Origin: Urbifossiella limnaea | GTDB taxonomy: Bacteria > Planctomycetota > Planctomycetia > Gemmatales > Gemmataceae | Reading direction: 5' to 3' | Length of the DNA: 64,000 bases | Assembly: GCF_007747215.1 (NCBI RefSeq) | Contig: NZ_CP036273.1 | Coordinates: forward strand, 4,324,322-4,388,321 | Shown: in pieces, positions 59,539 to 64,000 of the stretch | Layout of the letters: the number at the start of each line of letters is the position of its first letter | How positions within the stretch are numbered: position 1 is the stretch's first letter | Program-made: the position numbers and the translations under genes | Notes under the pieces: generated by a model | Database searches by the model: none | Told to the model about the DNA's origin: nothing | Seen by the model: only the letters and a program-made list of their open reading frames with translations

Positions 59539-61575
59539 TCACCGGACGACCACGGCGGCCGGCGGGCTCCAGTGCCCGCAGCGGCCCGTCTGGTCCCGCC
59601 AACGGGCGCGGACGCGGTACTCGCCCGGTTCCTTGAACACGTCGGCGGGGATGTCGATGTCCGCCCCCGTCGCGGCGTCCGCCCGCCAGTGCTCGGCGAG
59701 TTCGTACCAGCCCCGCTTCCCGACTCGGCCGACCCGCCACTCCAGGGCCGCCGCCCCGGCCCCGGCGGGCGACGCGAAGGCCGACGCCCGGAACCGCTGC
59801 GGCCCGCCCTCCACCCGGGCCACCGCCGGCGTCCCGGGGATGCGGTCGTCCTTCGCCTCGTGGGCCAGATACCCCCACCCGTACCCCCGCTGGTCGCCGT
59901 CGTTCGGGGCGTAGGTCTTCGCCGGCCGGCTGTCCGTGCAGAACTCGACCACGTACCGCCGGAACCCCGCGAAGTCGTTCGTCGCCAGGGTCCGCGTCCA
60001 CCGCCCGCCGAAGTGCTCGGCCGCCGCCGGGTTGACGTAGTACGACCCCTTCTGGTTCATCCGCGGGTGCCGGTTCCACACCGCCTCGTCGAGCCGGGGC
60101 CAGTCGACCGCGTGCCCGGCGGGCGTCAACGCTGCCGCGAGGTCGGCCGCGAGTTGCCCGACCTGCCCACCCCGGTCGCCGGCGTCCGCCGCAAACAGGT
60201 CGAGGATTTCGCGGCCCCGGTTGCGGTACTCGACGGCGATCCGCGGGTGGCGGAGGCAGCCGACCGCGTCGACGTGCCCGGGCTGGTGGTGCCGCGGGAC
60301 GAACATCATGTCGTTGTCCCACGGGATCGGTGCCCACCGGCCGTCGGGGCGGCGGTAGTACCCGTGGTTGCCGTCCGGCCGCAGGTCCACGTTCCCGAGC
60401 AGCCGGTTCAGCGCGTGGAAGCTGTAGTACGCCGGCAGGTCGAGGTTCGCCCGCCACCAGGCTTCCGCCGGGTTCGCCCGCATCCCGGCCCGGAACGCCT
60501 CCCACGTCTTGTCGGCGTCGGCCATCCCCTTCGGCGTGTGCTTGATCCCGCTCTGGGTGCTGACGGTCAGCCCGTCCGGGAGCCGGCGGTCGGCGAGCAG
60601 GGCCGGGTTCATGTTGCCGAGGGCCACGTACACGCCCCACAGGTCGCCGGTGTACTGGTCCCCGGCTTTCACTTCTTCGGCCCGATCGACCACGCGCCAC
60701 TGGACCCACGTCGCCGGGGGGCTGGGCACCCCCGCGAGGCGGTACGCCCGCATCGACAGCACCTCGTCCAGCCCGGCGATGCCGCGGAGGACCGGCAGGT
60801 ACGGCGTCGACCCGCCGGGATTGAGGTCCAGGCTCCCCACCGGGGCCGGGAACGGCACCCCGGCGTGGTCGGCGAACGGCAGGAGGCGGCCCGGGTTGAA
60901 CTTCAGCCCCCACTTGTTCTTGCCGGCGATGTGGGCACTCCCCTGCCCGCGGCTGCGGTACTGGACGTGGTCGTAGACGACGCCGCGGTAGACGATCGTG
61001 CCCAGCTGCGGTTGTTGGTGGGCGCTGCCGTCCCACTGGCTCCGGGCCACGTCCTCGGCGCGGGCCAGCAGGTGGAGGGGTTGCAGGGTGCCGAGGAAGT
61101 CGGCGGGGAACGTCAGCGGCGGGGTCTTGCCCGGGTCGCGGGTGCCGGTCCACGCGGCCGGGCCGGCGTCGCACCACCAGGCGAAGTTCGGGCAGGCGTC
61201 GTCGGTCGCGGGCAGCTGCGTCTTCGCGCCGGCCCGGTCGGTCGCCACGACGCGGTAGCGGACGAGCCAGCGGTGCTGCTGGAACGACGCCGGGACGCGG
61301 ACGCTGAACTCGCCGTCGCCGGCCTTGGCGTCCCCGTCCGTGCCGTCGTCGCGCATCGGCAGATCGACCCAGTCCTTCTCGTACGCGGGGTCCGTCTTGC
61401 GGACGTACTTCCCGGGGGCGACGGCCTGGAGCCGCAGGACCGCCTTGGCCGTGCCCGGCGCCAGGCGCGCGGTGACCAGGACGGGCTCGCCGGGCTTCGG
61501 CTGGGCGGGCGAGTGAGTCGCCGCGGGAGCCGTCGACGGCGCGAGGACCACCACGAGTAGGGCAAGTCGGCGCAT
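59539..61575 (-). CDS. exported CotH-kinase-family protein
   Basis: 678 residues from ATG 61575, with a signal peptide (1-19). A beta-sandwich-like region (residues 25-120) precedes the CotH core. The kinase-like signature is YRSRGQGSAHIAGKNKWGLK (N-lobe Lys), LPAYYSFHALNRLLGNVDL and PWDNDMMF, in which the acidic pair probably binds metal. CotH proteins are atypical protein kinases that phosphorylate spore coat or surface proteins; planctomycetes carry many exported ones of unknown role. The C-terminus is a fibronectin-like beta domain (EYRVRARWRDQTGRCGHWSP). Divergent from the DUF4886 gene. Confidence 0.85.
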   Translation of the reverse strand: MRRLALLVVVLAPSTAPAATHSPAQPKPGEPVLVTARLAPGTAKAVLRLQAVAPGKYVRKTDPAYEKDWVDLPMRDDGTDGDAKAGDGEFSVRVPASFQQHRWLVRYRVVATDRAGAKTQLPATDDACPNFAWWCDAGPAAWTGTRDPGKTPPLTFPADFLGTLQPLHLLARAEDVARSQWDGSAHQQPQLGTIVYRGVVYDHVQYRSRGQGSAHIAGKNKWGLKFNPGRLLPFADHAGVPFPAPVGSLDLNPGGSTPYLPVLRGIAGLDEVLSMRAYRLAGVPSPPATWVQWRVVDRAEEVKAGDQYTGDLWGVYVALGNMNPALLADRRLPDGLTVSTQSGIKHTPKGMADADKTWEAFRAGMRANPAEAWWRANLDLPAYYSFHALNRLLGNVDLRPDGNHGYYRRPDGRWAPIPWDNDMMFVPRHHQPGHVDAVGCLRHPRIAVEYRNRGREILDLFAADAGDRGGQVGQLAADLAAALTPAGHAVDWPRLDEAVWNRHPRMNQKGSYYVNPAAAEHFGGRWTRTLATNDFAGFRRYVVEFCTDSRPAKTYAPNDGDQRGYGWGYLAHEAKDDRIPGTPAVARVEGGPQRFRASAFASPAGAGAAALEWRVGRVGKRGWYELAEHWRADAATGADIDIPADVFKEPGEYRVRARWRDQTGRCGHWSPPAAVVVR

Positions 61576-61724
61576 CAGTCTCGTCCCCGTGGTGTGCCGC
61601 CCCGGCCGGAGCCGCGCGCTTTGTAGCGACCGCGGGAACCGGGAGCAACGGCGGACGGTTGGTACGACCCGCCCGTCCGCGATAGGGTAATCCTCGACAT
61701 CTCCACGCCGCCGGAGTTCCACCG

Positions 61725-62633
61725 ATGCTCACCCGCCGCTTCGCCGCGCTGCTGCTGCTCGGACTCGCGCTGCTGCCGCCGGTCGTGACCGCGCAGGGGC
61801 AGCCGAAGACCGTCCGGCTCCTTACCGTCGGCAACAGCTTCTCCGAGAACGCGACCAAGTACCTCGACAAGATCGTCGGGGCCGACGGGAACAAGCTGAT
61901 TCACCACCGCTGCGTGATCGGCGGCAGCGGGCCGGACCAGCACCTGGCGAAGGTCGCCGCGCACGAGAAGAACCCGACGGACAAGGCCGGGCTGTACGGC
62001 ACCGGGAAGAGCCTCAAGCAGGAACTCGCCGCCGAGAAGTGGGACGTGATCACCGTCCAGCAGGCGAGCATCCGCAGCCACGACGCCTCGACGTACCGGC
62101 CGGGCATGCGGGAGCTGTACGCCTTTATCAAGAAGCACGCCCCGGCCAGCGAGGTGGTGATCCACCAGACGTGGGCGTACCGCGTGGACGACCCGCGGTT
62201 CAGCGGGAGGGCCGAGCCGAAGACCCAGAAGGCGATGTACGACGGGCTGTCGGACGCCTACCGCACGATCGCCAAGGAACTCGGCGTCCACTACATCCCG
62301 GTCGGGGATGCGTTCTACGCCGCGGACACCGACCCGAACTGGGGGTACAAGCCGGACGCGATGTTCGACGTGAAGACGGCGACGCACCCGACCTTGCCCG
62401 AGCAAAAGCACTCGCTCCACATCGGCTGGCGGTGGGAGAACGACAAGTCGGCCCTGAAGATGGACGGCCACCACGCCAGCCCCGCCGGCGAGTACCTCGG
62501 GGGGTTGGTCTTCTACGAGTTCCTGTACGGCCGGAGTGCGGTCGGCAACACGTTCCGCCCGTCGGGCGTGGGCGAGGAGTTCGCCCGCTTCTTACAGGAC
62601 ACCGCGCACAAGGTGGTTGAGCGGGTGAACTGA
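61725..62633 (+). CDS. exported DUF4886/SGNH-like hydrolase
   Basis: 302 residues from ATG 61725, with a signal peptide (1-23, ending VTAQ). The SGNH-type block I is LTVGNSFSENATKYL with Ser38 as the likely nucleophile; the second conserved block is VIGGSGPDQHL, the third VITVQQASIRSH, and the C-terminal DGHHAS carries the catalytic His and Asp. It would act on esters or glycans outside the cell. It is divergent from the CotH gene (149 bases), and its stop is 66 bases before the remnant of an isomerase-type gene on the other strand. Confidence 0.88.
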   Translation: MLTRRFAALLLLGLALLPPVVTAQGQPKTVRLLTVGNSFSENATKYLDKIVGADGNKLIHHRCVIGGSGPDQHLAKVAAHEKNPTDKAGLYGTGKSLKQELAAEKWDVITVQQASIRSHDASTYRPGMRELYAFIKKHAPASEVVIHQTWAYRVDDPRFSGRAEPKTQKAMYDGLSDAYRTIAKELGVHYIPVGDAFYAADTDPNWGYKPDAMFDVKTATHPTLPEQKHSLHIGWRWENDKSALKMDGHHASPAGEYLGGLVFYEFLYGRSAVGNTFRPSGVGEEFARFLQDTAHKVVERVN

Positions 62634-62699
62634 AATCCGGTGATCCGCGCGTACCGGGGGTGATCGCGGACGGTTCCCGCCCTTCCCGCGGTCGAGGTG

Positions 62700-62890
62700 T
62701 CAGGCCATCACCGACACCGTGCCGAGGACGGGCGTCCCGAGCCGCTCGTCCCCCTCGACCCGGATGTCGGGGAACAGCCGCCGGGCCTCGTCGGGCGTGC
62801 GGCGTTTCGTCACCAGCCGCCAGGCCGTGTCCGCGTCCATCGTGACCGTACTCGCCGGCGGCCCGGCGGCCCCCGGCTCCTGCCGCCACC
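62700..62890 (-). pseudogene. 3' remnant of a maleylpyruvate-isomerase/DinB-type gene
   Basis: Only the last 45-60 residues are recognisable, ending MDADTAWRLVTKRRTPDEAR and DIRVEGDERLGTPVLGTVSV then stop. This is the C-terminal pattern of mycothiol-dependent maleylpyruvate isomerase-like proteins (sterol-carrier-like tail). To the right, where the 5' part should be, the sequence loses the family and no start is present. It is therefore a truncated relic, probably left by a rearrangement within the island. Confidence 0.6.
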
Positions 62891-63300
62891 CTCGACGCCG
62901 ACCGGCTGATTCGGCTGGCCCTTTTACCGTCTGGCAGCGTCGACCGGTAAGTCTTACACGTGCTGCGGGTGGCCTCCTTTTCACCCCGACGGCCGGGGCT
63001 TTATCCGGTAAGTGGTTGCGCCGACCGGCCGGGCAAATCCCGCGAACGGCACGGCCGCTGCTTTACACCCTCCCGTCGAGCCATCCCCCTGGAATCGACA
63101 GGGCCTTCCCCCGGGCCTGCTCCCCCCTGTCCCGTCTTCCCCGACGGGTTCCCAGATCCAGAAGCCCGGCAACCTCCCCCGGTTGCCGGGCTCTTCTCGT
63201 TCCCCGCCGCCCCCCCTGCGGACGGGCCGCCGCCCCGCCGGTAAGACGAACCCACCGACTCCGGGCGGGTCGCACCGTCGCCCGACCAGGAGAGACGCGC
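62867..63300. other. 434-base region with few features before the desaturase gene
   Basis: Contains the end of the isomerase-type remnant, a strong hairpin at 63164-63191 and a GC-poor stretch near 62945-62965. No other gene is visible. The promoter of the desaturase gene must lie in its last 100 bases. Confidence 0.5.
63164..63191. terminator. GC-rich hairpin terminator
   Basis: Stem GCCCGGCAACC with complement (63181-63191) and loop TCCCCC, followed by CTCTTCTCGTT. It could terminate transcription arriving from the left or attenuate the desaturase gene. Confidence 0.65.
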
Positions 63301-64000
63301 GTGGGGATCGACAGCCTGACCCGTGCCGCTCAGGGGGCCGTCGGGTCCACGCTCTCCGAGTTGGTCTGGTACACGCTCGCGGCGTCCGCCGCCTACCTGT
63401 TCTTCTACGTCGCCTTCCGCACCCGCCTCCGCCACCGCCGGGCGTCGCCCCGCGACCCGCACGCGGGCCAGATCCGCCGGGAGGTCGCCCACTCCCTCCG
63501 CAGCATCCTCGTCTTCGGGGTCGTCACCCTCTTCGTGCTGCTCGCCGCCCGGGCCGGGTGGACCCGCCTCTACGGCCGGGTCGAGCAGTACGGGTGGCCG
63601 TGGTTCTTCGCCAGCATCGCGGTGATGGTCGTCGTCCACGACGCATACTTCTACTGGACCCACCGGTTGATGCACCACCCCCGGGTGTTCCGCCTCGTCC
63701 ACCGCGCCCACCACCGGTCGACCAGCCCGACCCCGTGGGCCGCCTACGCGTTCGGCCCGGTCGAGGCGGTCGTCCAGGCCGGGATCGGCCCGCTCGTCGT
63801 GTTCACCATCCCGACGCACGGAGCCGCGTTCGCCGCGTTCATGGCCTGGCAGATCGGGTTCAACGTGCTCGGCCACTGCGGGTACGAGATCTTCCCCCGG
63901 TGGTTCCTGCGGACCCCGCTCGGGTGGGTGCTCAACTCGGTGACCCACCACGCCCAGCACCACGAGGCGTTCCGGGCCAACTACGGGCTGTACTTCAACG
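63301..64000 (+). CDS. fatty-acid hydroxylase/sterol-desaturase-family membrane protein, 3' end missing
   Basis: Open to the right window edge, 233 codons seen. GTG 63301 is the start, preceded by CAGGAGAG. Two or three hydrophobic segments (SELVWYTLAASAAYLFFYVA, SILVFGVVTLFVLLAA) precede the di-iron histidine clusters: HDAYFYWTHRLMHH, HRAHHRS and THHAQHHEAF. These are the His boxes of the ERG3/FA-hydroxylase family, membrane-bound oxygenases that hydroxylate or desaturate lipids. The enclosing helix pair is typical. The substrate (sterol, hopanoid or fatty acid) cannot be told. A hairpin lies 110 bases upstream. Confidence 0.9.
   Translation, partial: MGIDSLTRAAQGAVGSTLSELVWYTLAASAAYLFFYVAFRTRLRHRRASPRDPHAGQIRREVAHSLRSILVFGVVTLFVLLAARAGWTRLYGRVEQYGWPWFFASIAVMVVVHDAYFYWTHRLMHHPRVFRLVHRAHHRSTSPTPWAAYAFGPVEAVVQAGIGPLVVFTIPTHGAAFAAFMAWQIGFNVLGHCGYEIFPRWFLRTPLGWVLNSVTHHAQHHEAFRANYGLYFN

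Noticed and set aside
59524-61560. A 678-codon open frame on the plus strand opposite the CotH gene
   Set aside because: Antisense shadow of the CotH gene; only the minus strand shows a signal peptide and conserved motifs.
49453-64000. Integrated prophage
   Set aside because: Apart from the recombinase there are no capsid, tail, terminase, lysis or phage-repressor genes.
49453-64000. attR copy of the tRNA-Ser 3' end
   Set aside because: I looked for the TTCGAAT/CCCTCCCTCTCC words in the rest of the window and saw none convincing, so no right border is called.

Overview
The window is about 64 kb of high-GC bacterial chromosome, almost certainly from a planctomycete of the Gemmataceae/Gemmata type. 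That assignment is an inference from gene content: DUF1080 secreted hydrolases, a DUF1800-DUF1501 pair, CotH-kinase and DUF4886 secreted proteins, a SASA/sialidase fusion, VCBS and WD40 exported proteins, Tat-exported Gfo/Idh/MocA oxidoreductases, HpnE, KdsA and dispersed small operons. No rRNA is present to confirm it.

Layout. 1-8.5 kb: the 3' end of a PfkB kinase, a LarA-like (DUF2088) protein, a glycine-rich exported protein, nuoN coupled to a small unknown gene, a DUF1080 protein, and the kdsA - degenerate-transglutaminase lipoprotein - FHA operon. 8.5-13.7 kb: a three-gene minus-strand cassette (MotA/TolQ/ExbB channel, actin/Hsp70-like protein, and a membrane-anchored coiled-coil VWA protein) and a VCBS protein, bracketed by two copies of a palindromic repeat. 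This cassette is the best candidate for an undescribed machine. 13.8-22 kb: RbfA-like factor, class-V aminotransferase, release-factor-like GGQ protein, dual-specificity phosphatase, GT-C-like membrane protein, SDR epimerase and a tandem DUF1080 protein. 22-26.5 kb: an exported protein followed by a DUF1501/DUF1800 pair broken by several stops and frameshifts. 26.5-32.2 kb: YHS protein, CsrA with a C-terminal extension and a receiver-only response regulator. Next comes an IS630 element that landed in the shared stop codons of the regulator and an EboE-like gene, and that was itself split by an ISAs1 element. 32-49.3 kb: serine hydrolase, methyltransferase, zinc metalloprotease, siroheme dehydrogenase, WD40 protein, Gfo/Idh oxidoreductase, carA, a tandem pair of HEAT-like exported proteins with hpnE, glgA, and an APH/P-loop kinase fusion.

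49.4-64 kb looks like the left part of a genomic island. A tRNA-Ser(CGA) gene is followed at once by a tyrosine recombinase, then a PIN protein, an uncharacterised protein, two sialidase-like proteins (one fused to a sialate O-acetylesterase domain), an IS1380 element with 6-bp target duplications, a frameshifted gene, a PLD nuclease-like protein with a C-terminal PUA/EVE-like region, CotH and DUF4886 proteins, the 3' remnant of a maleylpyruvate-isomerase-type gene, and a sterol-desaturase gene cut by the window end. No second copy of the tRNA 3' end was recognised, so the right border is probably outside the window.

Genome style: convergent genes repeatedly end on a shared CTAG, co-directional genes overlap by ATGA, and several convergent gene pairs are separated by strong GC-rich hairpins. 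No CRISPR array was seen.
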